A DNA stretch of 11,439 nt from CAZAGD01 sp049699975 (GTDB lineage Bacteria; Desulfobacterota; SM23-61): assembly GCA_049699975.1 (NCBI GenBank), contig JBNAWB010000115.1:1-11439 (forward strand), read 5' to 3'. Below, piece after piece: positions 1-7,447 of the stretch. The stretch's first letter is position 1. Every line of letters begins with the position of its first letter. The notes under the pieces are model-generated. The model worked only from the letters and a program-made list of their open reading frames with translations, was not told the DNA's origin and did no database searches. A program made the position numbers and the translations under genes.

Positions 1-31
1 AGAAACCACTGCCTCATGATTCTGAATGAAT

Positions 32-51
32 GCCTGCCTCTGGCCTGCCTC
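32..51. repeat. Short direct repeat near left edge
   Basis: The 9-base word GCCTGCCTC occurs at 32-40 and again at 43-51, and a shorter CTGCCTC lies at 9-15. The block is more GC-rich than the A/T-rich leader that follows. It may be the end of a larger repeat cut by the window edge, or low-complexity sequence inside a gene that lies to the left. Function unknown. Confidence 0.4.
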
Positions 52-81
52 GGGCACTTACAAAAATAAAAATTCCTCTAA

Positions 82-107
82 TAATCCCACCCTTCAGTGA
101 GGGATTA
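82..107. repeat. Small inverted repeat upstream of the plus-strand gene pair
   Basis: TAATCCC at 82-88 is exactly complementary to GGGATTA at 101-107, giving a 7-bp stem with a 12-base loop, about 55 bases before the first start codon. An alternative shorter stem (CCCT 90-93 with AGGG 100-103) uses the same bases. No T-tract follows on the plus strand, so it is not a typical terminator. It could be an operator or a leader hairpin for the downstream pair; this is inference. I see no convincing -35/-10 pair in this leader. Confidence 0.35.
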
Positions 108-162
108 CATTAAAAGACCCAAGACGCAGAAGTTTTAAAGGAGTAAATCAGGAGAAGGTTTT

Positions 163-942
163 ATGAAAATTGGCATGATGAATAATCCCCGCTTTAATCT
201 CTTAGAGGAAATCTCCTGGGCCGGGCAAAATGGTTTCGCTTTTTTAGATTTAACTTTAGAGCCTCCGGCCGCGCATCCTGCCAAATTACCAAAGGCAGAG
301 GTGCGCAAATCTTTGGCGGAAAGCGGGTTAGAAATAATTGGTCATACGGCTTATTATTTACCTTTAGCGTCTCCCTACGAAAGACTTCGCTTAGCGGCCA
401 TCGAGGAATTACGCTTAGCTATACAATTTTTGGCTGATTTAGGCGCCGAGACAGTAACCATTCATCCCGATAAATCAATATCTTCGGCACATTATGCGCA
501 AGGGATTTTCCAGAAAAATATAAGCACGCTGGAAGAAGTAATTAATATAGGTCAGTCATTAGGAATTAAAATTCTCCTCGAAAACATGGACCGCATTTTT
601 AATACGGTTGAGCAAATTCAAGAAGCCCTTACCCTTTTCCCGCAATTAGGCTTCCATTTAGATGTAGGACATGCCAATCTTTTTGTGGAAAAAAACCGAA
701 CTGAAGAATTTTTGAAGGCTTTTTATGGCCGTTTAAAACACGTGCATTTTTCGGATAATTTTGGGAAGAGTGATGACTTGCATTTGCCGTTGGGAGCAGG
801 AAACATTGCCTGGCCAGAGATAGTCTCTTTATTAAAAAGTTTTGGCTATGATGGTACGATCACTTTGGAAGTATTCTCTTCTGATCGGCGCTACTTACTC
901 CAAAGCAGAGAATACCTTTTAGAATTATGGAGCAAATGTTGA
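163..942 (+). CDS. Sugar phosphate isomerase/epimerase-like TIM-barrel protein
   Basis: A 259-residue protein of the xylose-isomerase-like / AP-endonuclease-2 TIM-barrel superfamily. Members isomerise or epimerise sugars or cyclitols, or cut DNA, using a divalent metal. The expected metal ligands are visible in order: E140 in LLENMDR, D167 and H170 in HLDVGHANL, H193/H195 and D198 in HVHFSDN, H207, and E236 in TLEVF. Length is normal for the single-domain family, and no signal peptide is seen. ATG 163 is preceded by a good GGAG (151-154) at 8-base spacing. The gene overlaps the next one by 16 bases, so the two are probably co-translated. The substrate cannot be told from sequence; the glycosyltransferase partner suggests carbohydrate metabolism rather than DNA repair, but this is inference. 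Confidence 0.85.
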   Translation: MKIGMMNNPRFNLLEEISWAGQNGFAFLDLTLEPPAAHPAKLPKAEVRKSLAESGLEIIGHTAYYLPLASPYERLRLAAIEELRLAIQFLADLGAETVTIHPDKSISSAHYAQGIFQKNISTLEEVINIGQSLGIKILLENMDRIFNTVEQIQEALTLFPQLGFHLDVGHANLFVEKNRTEEFLKAFYGRLKHVHFSDNFGKSDDLHLPLGAGNIAWPEIVSLLKSFGYDGTITLEVFSSDRRYLLQSREYLLELWSKC

Positions 943-2033
943 AGTTAGAAATAGTTGACCCCCAAAAAAACAAGCGGCAAGATAAATTTCCACCCCTTGC
1001 TCTTTTGTTAGCCCATACTATGGATCGTCAAGAAGTGGAAGAGATAAAAAGGGCGGAAGGGATCCCCGTAATCATTGTTTTTCCGGCCCGGGGGGATGAG
1101 GAGATGCTAACCTTAGAACGGGAGATTCAAATACTACAGCCTTTAATAGGTAAAATCATCGATGAAATTTGGATTGCCTTCGGTGGTAATGAACATGACG
1201 ATATTCCTTTAATGGCTAAAAAATACGGCGTGCAAGTTTTTTATGCCCAAAAAAATGGCATGGGCGATGCGCAAGGGAAAAATTCCGGCAAGGGTCTGGC
1301 TATGCGTGGACTTCTTTATCATCTCTGCACAGAGCGTAATCTCTGCCACCCCCAAGCGATCATTGAATTTATCGATGCGGATATTAAAGAAGGGTACTTT
1401 AATCCCCGCTGGGTAATTGACCCAGTAGGGGCGATTCTCTGGTTCACCGAGGTGGAAGTGGCCAAAATTGTTTACCACCGGCCATTTGGGGGACGATTGA
1501 ATGCTTTTATTACTCCTTTTATATCTATCTTTGACCATCCCGCCATCAACCCCCTCAAAAAACTTTTGTATTTTCTTTCGGGGGAGATTGCCGGAACATT
1601 ACGTTTTTGGCTCTCCGTGCCTTTTAAGCAGAATTTTGGTATCGAAATGAAAATTTTGACATCTTTGGCCTTTAACAAGATTAATCTTAGGCCTGGGAGT
1701 CAAGATCTTGCTCATGTATTGCAGGTTTATATAGGCGAGATGGATCATAAACATAACCCTTTACGCAGTGCGGGTAAAGTCAAAGGCCTGGATGCCATGG
1801 CTAAGGAAGTATTCCAGACTTTCTTGGAAGATCTGTCTGCCGAAGGATTAATTAATTTAGAAAAGGGACTGCGGTTTTCTGACCTATTGCCCATATCTGC
1901 TTTAGACTCAATTAACGAGGGAAGCCGAGATTTAGGAGAGGTCCATAATCAGCAGTTACTCGCCCATGAATTGACTTTTACCCCCCTTAAGAACTTGCCC
2001 GAAATCCGCCGCCTTTGCTCTTGGTTAAAATAA
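927..2033 (+). CDS. GT81-type glycosyltransferase, glucosyl-3-phosphoglycerate synthase-like
   Basis: A 368-residue GT-A fold glycosyltransferase. The best family match I recognise is glucosyl-3-phosphoglycerate synthase (GpgS, GT81), which moves glucose from NDP-glucose to 3-phosphoglycerate in glucosylglycerate synthesis. Visible family blocks are GKGLAMRG (121-128), the metal-binding FIDAD (149-152 around D150 and D152), HRPFGGRLNAF (184-194), SGEIAGT (218-224) followed by PFKQNFGIE (232-240), and DHKHNPL (273-279), where H274 probably matches the metal-binding His of GpgS. There are about 45 residues before the first beta strand, a longer N-terminus than in mycobacterial GpgS. The start at 927 overlaps the upstream gene; an in-frame ATG at 936 is an equally possible start. 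No GpgP-type phosphatase is in the window, so the product is not certain. Acceptors other than phosphoglycerate are possible. Confidence 0.8.
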   Translation: MEQMLKLEIVDPQKNKRQDKFPPLALLLAHTMDRQEVEEIKRAEGIPVIIVFPARGDEEMLTLEREIQILQPLIGKIIDEIWIAFGGNEHDDIPLMAKKYGVQVFYAQKNGMGDAQGKNSGKGLAMRGLLYHLCTERNLCHPQAIIEFIDADIKEGYFNPRWVIDPVGAILWFTEVEVAKIVYHRPFGGRLNAFITPFISIFDHPAINPLKKLLYFLSGEIAGTLRFWLSVPFKQNFGIEMKILTSLAFNKINLRPGSQDLAHVLQVYIGEMDHKHNPLRSAGKVKGLDAMAKEVFQTFLEDLSAEGLINLEKGLRFSDLLPISALDSINEGSRDLGEVHNQQLLAHELTFTPLKNLPEIRRLCSWLK

Positions 2034-2047
2034 TTTACCAGCAATTT

Positions 2048-2782
2048 TTAGACAGATGAACTGGACCTGGGCCCCGGAATGTCAAATTTCTTTTGGCCAT
2101 AAAGAATAATAGACTTGGGCAAGAAATAATTACCAATTTTTTCCCAAAAACGCAGATAAGGAGAAAAGAGAGCCAAGTGCAGAAATTTACGGTAAAGCAA
2201 GGGAACCTTCGCTTTTTCTTGATGCAGACCGCATAAGCAGCGCAACATCCAATAAGGGGAATGAAAGGCATGGGCAAAACCGATGGCGTATACTTGGAGA
2301 TTGTGGGCCGCCATGGCTTTAGCTAAGGTTTGGGGAATAACTTTGCGCACATGACCGCCGGGTGTACGAAAATATTCCTTAGAAAGATGGCCGTAGATAA
2401 ATTCGGTAACTATAGTAGGCACGGAAATAGCGATTCTCCCCCCTTTTTTTAACACTCTGGTCAGTTCCGCGAAAAGTGGTTTTTCATCCCGGAAATGTTC
2501 TATAACTTCGGAGCAGATAATCCGATCAAAGATTTCATCAGGAAATGGAAAGCGAAGCACATCCCCGCGAATAAGCAAGTATTTGGCTTTAATTTCATTT
2601 TTTTTCTTCAGGCTTTCTAAGATGTAGCGGGCTTTTAACAAAGAGTGCTGATTTAAATCGAGCCCTAAAATAGTGCAAGGCCATTGCAGGCAGGCGAAGA
2701 CATGTCGTCCTTCGCCGCAGCCAGCATCCAAGATAAGGTCCCCAGATTGCAGGGATAATTTACGGAAGTCTATGGTAAGCAT
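2048..2782 (-). CDS. Class I SAM-dependent methyltransferase (last gene of operon)
   Basis: A 244-residue methyltransferase of the Methyltransf_11 / UbiE-like type. SAM-binding motif I is DAGCGEG (19-25), the acidic residue after strand 2 is D42 in LGLDLN, a GD pair follows in IRGDVLRFPFPDE (71-83), and a motif resembling post-motif III is LKKGGRIAISVP (111-122). The segment ICSEVIEHF (89-97) is typical of small-molecule or lipid/sugar O-methyltransferases. The C-terminal third is aromatic- and basic-rich and may bind the acceptor or a membrane surface. The ATG lies 23 bases inside the end of the preceding glycosyltransferase gene, indicating translational coupling. It probably methylates a glycosylated product of the same operon; the acceptor is unknown. 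Confidence 0.85.
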   Translation of the reverse strand: MLTIDFRKLSLQSGDLILDAGCGEGRHVFACLQWPCTILGLDLNQHSLLKARYILESLKKKNEIKAKYLLIRGDVLRFPFPDEIFDRIICSEVIEHFRDEKPLFAELTRVLKKGGRIAISVPTIVTEFIYGHLSKEYFRTPGGHVRKVIPQTLAKAMAAHNLQVYAIGFAHAFHSPYWMLRCLCGLHQEKAKVPLLYRKFLHLALFSPYLRFWEKIGNYFLPKSIILYGQKKFDIPGPRSSSSV

Positions 2783-4022
2783 CGATTACTTCTCGATATA
2801 CTTCTGTTAATTGCTGGGCAGCTCTTTCCCAACTGAAGAGGCTTAAAATTCTTTGCCGAGCTGCCTGGCCCATTTGCTGGCGTCGGTCATCATTTTTTAA
2901 AAGATAAGAAATAGCATGGGCTAAAGCCTGGGCATCCCGGGGAGGGACTAAAAGACCAGCTTTTTCATCATCCCCTATTACTTCCGGCAAGGCACCGGCT
3001 TGGCAGGCTACAACCGGCAAGGCACAAGCCATAGCTTCGGCGGCGGGAAATCCGAAACCTTCATAAAGGGAAGGGACGACCGCTATCTCTGCTTGGCAAT
3101 ATAGTCGCACCAATTCTTGGGGTTCAATCTTGGCGATGAAGTGGACCCGATGGCTAATTCTAAATTTCTCGGCTAAGAAAGGGGCAAAAGATCTTTGCGG
3201 AGCGCCGCCATCCACCACGGTGAGCGTAATTTCTTCTGGTAAGTAGGTAAGGGCCTGCAATAGATATAACAATCCCTTCTTCCTATCTTCTGAATTACCT
3301 ACAAAAATAAGGCTTTTGGGTTTCTTGCGTATGCCCGGTAGAGGAGCAAAGACTTTGGTGTCTAATCCGTTATAAACAACTTTGATTTTTTCCCTGGGGA
3401 CTCCAAAGGCCTTGACAATTTCTTTGGCGGAATCCTGAGAAACAGTTATTATACAGTCTAACCGCCTGCTCACGATGCCCTGCATAATTAAAGGGTAATA
3501 AAGAACGCGCCGAATTTTTTGGCGCAAGTTGGAGGGCTGTTCAAACCAGGTAGCTCGGTCTATAGATAAAGGGTGGTGAATAGTCGCCACCACCGGGATG
3601 CCTAATCTTCTCCAAAGTAACATTCCGTATCCTAAACATTGATTGTCATGGATGATATCAAAACGATATTTAGGGGCGAGGTCTTTTAATTTACTAAAGG
3701 CGCGCAGGCTAAAAGCTTTGATCTCTGGAAAAACACCAAAGCGGGAAGCCAAAAATTCATAAAAATGAAGAGGGTGAAAAATACGCCAAGGATTTACCGG
3801 AGGTAGAAAATTTTTTTTCTTGCCAAAGAAATTAAAATTCTCGATTTTGTGGACGACAGCCCCTTGGAGGAAGAGAGGCCAAGGAGGGCCGACCAGGACA
3901 TGGACTTCATGCCCCAGTTTCACCAACTCATTAGCTAAATAAGTCAAATAAATTCCTTGGCCGCCACAATAAGGGTTACCCCGATAAGAAAGGAGGGCTA
4001 TTTTCAATTTTTGCTCCGCCAT
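2760..4022 (-). CDS. GT4-family glycosyltransferase (copy 1 of tandem pair)
   Basis: A 420-residue retaining glycosyltransferase with the two-domain GT-B fold. The N-terminal acceptor-side loop is GNPYCGGQGIYL (15-26), and a conserved TIHHPLSID lies at 147-155. The C-terminal donor domain begins near LIFVGN (238-243) and carries the GT4 EX7E motif (E321 to E329 in YEGFGFPAAEA), followed by GALPEVIG (343-350). It is clearly paralogous to the gene just upstream, along its whole length. The start is uncertain. The ATG at 4022 lacks a clear ribosome binding site, while a TTG at 4005-4007 follows GGAG by 6 bases and would give MKIALLSYRGNPYCGG, matching the N-terminus of the paralogue. Donor and acceptor sugars are unknown. 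Likely cytosolic or peripheral at the membrane; no transmembrane segment is evident. Confidence 0.9.
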   Translation of the reverse strand: MAEQKLKIALLSYRGNPYCGGQGIYLTYLANELVKLGHEVHVLVGPPWPLFLQGAVVHKIENFNFFGKKKNFLPPVNPWRIFHPLHFYEFLASRFGVFPEIKAFSLRAFSKLKDLAPKYRFDIIHDNQCLGYGMLLWRRLGIPVVATIHHPLSIDRATWFEQPSNLRQKIRRVLYYPLIMQGIVSRRLDCIITVSQDSAKEIVKAFGVPREKIKVVYNGLDTKVFAPLPGIRKKPKSLIFVGNSEDRKKGLLYLLQALTYLPEEITLTVVDGGAPQRSFAPFLAEKFRISHRVHFIAKIEPQELVRLYCQAEIAVVPSLYEGFGFPAAEAMACALPVVACQAGALPEVIGDDEKAGLLVPPRDAQALAHAISYLLKNDDRRQQMGQAARQRILSLFSWERAAQQLTEVYREVIDAYHRLP

Positions 4023-4028
4023 AAGTTG

Positions 4029-5246
4029 TTAAGAAAATTCTTTGTAAACAGCTTCAGTTCTTTCGGCTACTTTGCTCCAAGTAAAGAGTTTTTCTACGCG
4101 CCTTCTGCCGGCTTCACCCATTATTTTCGCCTTTTTCTCGTCCTCCATAATTTCCATGATGGCTTGAGCCAGAGCCGGAGCGTTTCGAGGAGGTACTAAA
4201 AGGCCAGCTCCTTCTTCCCCGACTACTTCAGGTAAGGCCCCCGCCTTAGTAGCAATTACTGGAGTACCGCAAGCCATCGCCTCAGCGGCCGGCAGACCAA
4301 ACCCTTCGTAAAGGGAAGGCAGGACTACTAAACTTGCTGTATTGTAAAGGAGCCGGAGTTTTTCGGCGGAAACTTTTCCGGTAAAAACTACGCGAGCAGA
4401 TAAAGAATATTTTTTTACAAAATCGGCCGCATAAGTTTTTTGGGGCGGCCCTTCATCGACAATCGTCAAATTAATATGCGGAGGTAGAAGGGTCAGGGCC
4501 TGAAGTAAGTATTTTAAGCCTTTCTTTGGGTCATCTGTATTGCCGACGAAAAGAAGAGAATTTGGCTGGCGCGGCAAAGGCAAAGGGCAAAAAAAATCGG
4601 CATCTAATCCATTATAGACCATGCGGATTTTATCTGCGGCAACATGAAAAGCGCGCTGGATTTCTTTGGCCGATTCTCGGGAAGAAGTGATAATCCGGTC
4701 GCAATAATGAATGACTTTGCGTTGCATGCCAATGGGATAAAAGACGAGGGAATAATATTTTTCTTTAAAGTTTTTATTTCTTTCTAAGCTGGCCTGCAGG
4801 TCCACTGTTAAGGGATGATGGACAGTGGTTATTAGAGGCCGGCCGTATAATTTTAAGAATAAGAGTCCATATCCGAGAGACTGGATATCATGGATTATAT
4901 CTATTCTTTCATAAATCATAAGCTCCTTTAGAACCTTAAGAGCACGGAGGCTAAAGAGCAGCATCTCGGGGAAAAAACCCAGGCGCGTTACGGCCAACTC
5001 ATAAAAATTGAGAGGATGAAAAATTCGCCAAGGGGAAACTGGAAGCAAATCCTTTTTCCGACCCCATAAGTTCAAATTTTCTATATAAATTACTCTGGCC
5101 CAAGGCATTGGCCAAGGCTTGGGGGAACCAACCAAGATAGTTACTTCATGGCCCCGGCGGGCCATCTCGCGAGATAAAAAATATAAATAAACCCCTTGCC
5201 CCCCGCAATAAGGATTTCCGCGATAGCAAAGAAGAACAATTTTCAT
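4029..5246 (-). CDS. GT4-family glycosyltransferase (copy 2 of tandem pair)
   Basis: A 405-residue GT-B fold enzyme of family GT4. Key blocks are GNPYCGGQGVYL (10-21), TTVHHPLTVD (140-149), FVGNTDDPKKGLKYLLQAL (233-251) at the start of the donor domain, and the EX7E motif E314 to E322 within YEGFGLPAAEA. Blocks shared with copy 1, such as SPWRIFHPL/NPWRIFHPL, EIVKAF/EIQRAF and YNGLD, show that the two arose by tandem duplication. The protein is probably an active retaining glycosyltransferase that adds a different sugar, or a second unit, to the same acceptor; this is inference. Six bases separate it from copy 1 downstream, and 9 bases from the small membrane-protein gene upstream. The upstream sequence has no strong ribosome binding site, so translation may rely on coupling. 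Confidence 0.9.
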   Translation of the reverse strand: MKIVLLCYRGNPYCGGQGVYLYFLSREMARRGHEVTILVGSPKPWPMPWARVIYIENLNLWGRKKDLLPVSPWRIFHPLNFYELAVTRLGFFPEMLLFSLRALKVLKELMIYERIDIIHDIQSLGYGLLFLKLYGRPLITTVHHPLTVDLQASLERNKNFKEKYYSLVFYPIGMQRKVIHYCDRIITSSRESAKEIQRAFHVAADKIRMVYNGLDADFFCPLPLPRQPNSLLFVGNTDDPKKGLKYLLQALTLLPPHINLTIVDEGPPQKTYAADFVKKYSLSARVVFTGKVSAEKLRLLYNTASLVVLPSLYEGFGLPAAEAMACGTPVIATKAGALPEVVGEEGAGLLVPPRNAPALAQAIMEIMEDEKKAKIMGEAGRRRVEKLFTWSKVAERTEAVYKEFS

Positions 5247-5255
5247 TTTTTAAGG

Positions 5256-5528
5256 TTAACTTTCGGGTGTATTCTTAGAGGGCAAGGACGTGCTACTTTC
5301 TTCCTTCTGCCCGCCGCTATTTGGTTCTGGGACAGGGGGAACCGTCTTGATGGTGAGTATTGTCCAACCTATCCAAAAGGCTAAACCCAAAAGGCCCAAA
5401 AACCCGATCATCACCGGGATAGCGAGGGCCCAATAATTTTGTTGGAAAACCCCCCATAAAAATATTCCGGCAATAATAACAATAGCCAAACAAAGTAGAC
5501 CGCCCCATAGGCGGGATGTATCAATCAC
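5256..5528 (-). CDS. Small two-helix membrane protein
   Basis: A 90-residue protein that I do not recognise as a named family. Two hydrophobic helices are visible at about 8-28 and 33-58, separated by a very short turn containing QQN. They are followed by a polar tail of about 30 residues rich in Pro, Ser and Glu. It starts with GTG at 5528. A strong AAGGGAGGG ribosome binding site (5535-5543) with 6-base spacing supports that start, and the gene overlaps the preceding methyltransferase by 8 bases. It sits between ligase/methyltransferase genes and glycosyltransferases, so it might anchor those enzymes to the membrane; that is inference. The firm ribosome binding site and tight packing argue that it is real. 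Confidence 0.75.
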   Translation of the reverse strand: MIDTSRLWGGLLCLAIVIIAGIFLWGVFQQNYWALAIPVMIGFLGLLGLAFWIGWTILTIKTVPPVPEPNSGGQKEESSTSLPSKNTPES

Positions 5529-6399
5529 TTATTTCCCTCCCTTCTGGCCTAAATTTTCTTGGCCGACCTACCATGATTAGCACATCTCCCCACGGAGCGT
5601 ACCAAGAAGCCCACCAATCAAATACTTTTAGGATCTTAAACCTCCAAGAAGGAGGTAATTTTTTTAAAAACTTAGCCCACTTGGGAAATCCCCAGAAAAG
5701 AGAAACGCCTTTAAAGCGATGCTCTTGAAGAAAGATTTTTCCTAAGGCCTGGAGCGTGGGATAGTTGAATTTAAAATTATGGTCAGCAGGAGTTTCCCAG
5801 ATATGGGGGCGGGCAATTTCTTTCTTTAAAAAAAATTTAAAAAGAGAATTTATTCCTTTGGCTAAGGTGCAACTCAAACTATCCAGATTAGCTGCCGCAA
5901 TAATAACTTTTCCTCCTCTTTTAGTTACCCGACACATTTCCGCTAAGGCTCTTTCTGGATTAGCGAAGTGGTCAATAGCTCCCTTGCAATAAACCCGCGC
6001 GAAAACTTCTCTGCGAAAAGGAAGGTCTTCCGCCAAACTTCTTACCAAAGTAACAATTTGGCCTGAATTTTTAGTCCATGCTTTAGCTTTCCGCAACATG
6101 ATCGGGGAAGGATCACAGCCATAGACGACGACTCCTTTTTGAGCTAAAGAAACCGCGTCTATAGCTCGTCCGCAACCTACGTCCAAAACCAAACTACCTT
6201 TTTCACCATCAACGGCCTTCAAAGTCTCTTCCGTCATCCGCTGGAAGACAAATTCCGTATCTATAGATAAAATTTTAGGCAAAACTCCTTCATCATCCCA
6301 GGACAAATCCACTTGGCCTTTTTTATGAAAAAGCTGGGAAGAGCCGGCAAATTTTTTAGCAAGGATTTTTTTGTCAGGAGGAATTGGATTCCTAGTCAT
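5521..6399 (-). CDS. Class I SAM-dependent methyltransferase
   Basis: A 292-residue methyltransferase with a Rossmann-like core (Methyltransf_11/25 type). Motif I is LDVGCGRAID (72-81), the second-strand acidic residue is D96 in YGCDPS, SLAEDLPF (121-128) is the adenine-side motif, and ALAEMCRVTKRGGKVIIAA (151-169) is the late-core strand region. About 65 residues precede the core and about 120 follow it. The tail contains HIWETPADHNFKF (199-211), which may bind the acceptor. It overlaps the upstream ATP-grasp gene and the downstream membrane-protein gene by 8 bases each. It shares only the general fold with the other methyltransferase of the operon, so the two probably modify different positions. 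Acceptor unknown. Confidence 0.85.
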   Translation of the reverse strand: MTRNPIPPDKKILAKKFAGSSQLFHKKGQVDLSWDDEGVLPKILSIDTEFVFQRMTEETLKAVDGEKGSLVLDVGCGRAIDAVSLAQKGVVVYGCDPSPIMLRKAKAWTKNSGQIVTLVRSLAEDLPFRREVFARVYCKGAIDHFANPERALAEMCRVTKRGGKVIIAAANLDSLSCTLAKGINSLFKFFLKKEIARPHIWETPADHNFKFNYPTLQALGKIFLQEHRFKGVSLFWGFPKWAKFLKKLPPSWRFKILKVFDWWASWYAPWGDVLIMVGRPRKFRPEGREISD

Positions 6400-7447
6400 C
6401 TTTCTCTTTTTTTAATAAATGATCTTGGAGCATGGGGGGAAGGTGAGGTCTTCTCTCTTTAGCCAATTCTACAATGTACGCAATAAATTCTTCATACGTA
6501 AACCCAGCGGCCTTTGCTGAGCGAATTAAGCCGGCATCCGGAGAGATATCAGGGTTAGCATTTACCTCCAAAACGTACGGAGTTCCCTGAGCATCAAGCC
6601 GAATATCTACCCTAGCGTAATCCCGACACTCCATGATCTGATAGACTTTTAAAGAAATTTCTACGACCTTTTTCTCTAACTCAGGAGATAAAGGTGCCGG
6701 ACAGATCGGTAAAGTATGCCGGAATTCCAAACTTTGAGCTTCCCATTTGGCAGCATAACCGCAAATTTTGGGCAGTTCCGGCGGTAAAGATGAAAAGTCA
6801 ATTTCCGAAATGGGTAAGGCTCGCGGTTCGGTGTTACCAATTATGGAGACATTCAACTCCCGGCCCTCTATATACTCCTCAAGAAGCGCGGGCTGGCCAT
6901 AATGTTGATGAATTTTCTTAATCTGCCTCTTTAAAGAATTTTCATCTTTAACTAATGATTCATTGTCTATGCCTAAGCTGGCATCCTCTCTTAGAGGTTT
7001 GACAATTAATGGGTAATTTATTTTTAAAGGATTATCCTCTTCTGCCGGATAGCAAATTTGATAATTAGGAGTGGGAATGCCGGCGTGGGCCAAAATGGAT
7101 TTAGTTTTTCCTTTGTCTTGGGTTAAGCCTAATACAAAAGCAGAAGAACCAGTAAAAGGAATATTAAGCAGTTCTAAAATAGCAGCCACGTTCATCTCCA
7201 GCGAGGTTTTCCCAGCGAATTCTTCACAAAGGTTAAAGACCACGTCCACTTGGGCCTCGAGGATTTTGCGGATTAAATCGCTTAAATTCGTCTGCACCTC
7301 TAATTGGGAAACTTTATAGCCCTCTGATTTTAGAGCAGACTGCACGGCTCGCAAACGTTCTTTTACCGATTTAATACCAAGTTTATCTGGTGAACCATCG
7401 GGGAAGAAAGGGTAACTGAAGAGGATTAATACAGAACTTTTGGGCAT
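6392..7447 (-). CDS. ATP-grasp ligase, Ddl superfamily, non-canonical (second of tandem pair)
   Basis: A 351-residue ATP-grasp enzyme related to D-alanine-D-alanine ligase; such enzymes join a carboxylate to an amine through an acyl-phosphate. Numbered from ATG 7447, it shows VVFNLCEE (69-76), PFTGSS (97-102), LIVKPLREDASLGID (147-161; the nucleotide loop is EDASLGI rather than GSSxG), LLEEYIEGRELNV (188-200), and metal ligands D281, E294 and N296 in RVDIRLD...LEVNANP. The Ddl N-terminal EREVS-type motif that binds the first D-Ala is absent. After N296 the sequence is ANPDISPDAG instead of the usual TLPGMT block, so the substrate is probably not D-Ala. I chose ATG 7447 because it overlaps the previous stop (TGATG) and gives a family-like N-terminus. 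A GTG at 7471 would add 8 residues. Confidence 0.87.
   Translation of the reverse strand: MPKSSVLILFSYPFFPDGSPDKLGIKSVKERLRAVQSALKSEGYKVSQLEVQTNLSDLIRKILEAQVDVVFNLCEEFAGKTSLEMNVAAILELLNIPFTGSSAFVLGLTQDKGKTKSILAHAGIPTPNYQICYPAEEDNPLKINYPLIVKPLREDASLGIDNESLVKDENSLKRQIKKIHQHYGQPALLEEYIEGRELNVSIIGNTEPRALPISEIDFSSLPPELPKICGYAAKWEAQSLEFRHTLPICPAPLSPELEKKVVEISLKVYQIMECRDYARVDIRLDAQGTPYVLEVNANPDISPDAGLIRSAKAAGFTYEEFIAYIVELAKERRPHLPPMLQDHLLKKEKDD

Noticed and set aside
1209..1678. Minus-strand open frames inside the GT81 gene
   Set aside because: They are shadows of a gene with clear GT81 motifs, have no ribosome binding sites and no domain signal.
2034..2110. Terminator between the convergent genes
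   Set aside because: Only 14 bases separate the stops, and the GC-rich palindrome near 2066-2076 lies in coding sequence without a T-tract; no convincing hairpin terminator is visible.
3957..4199. Plus-strand frame across the junction of the two GT4 genes
   Set aside because: It is antisense to conserved protein sequence on both sides and lacks a ribosome binding site.
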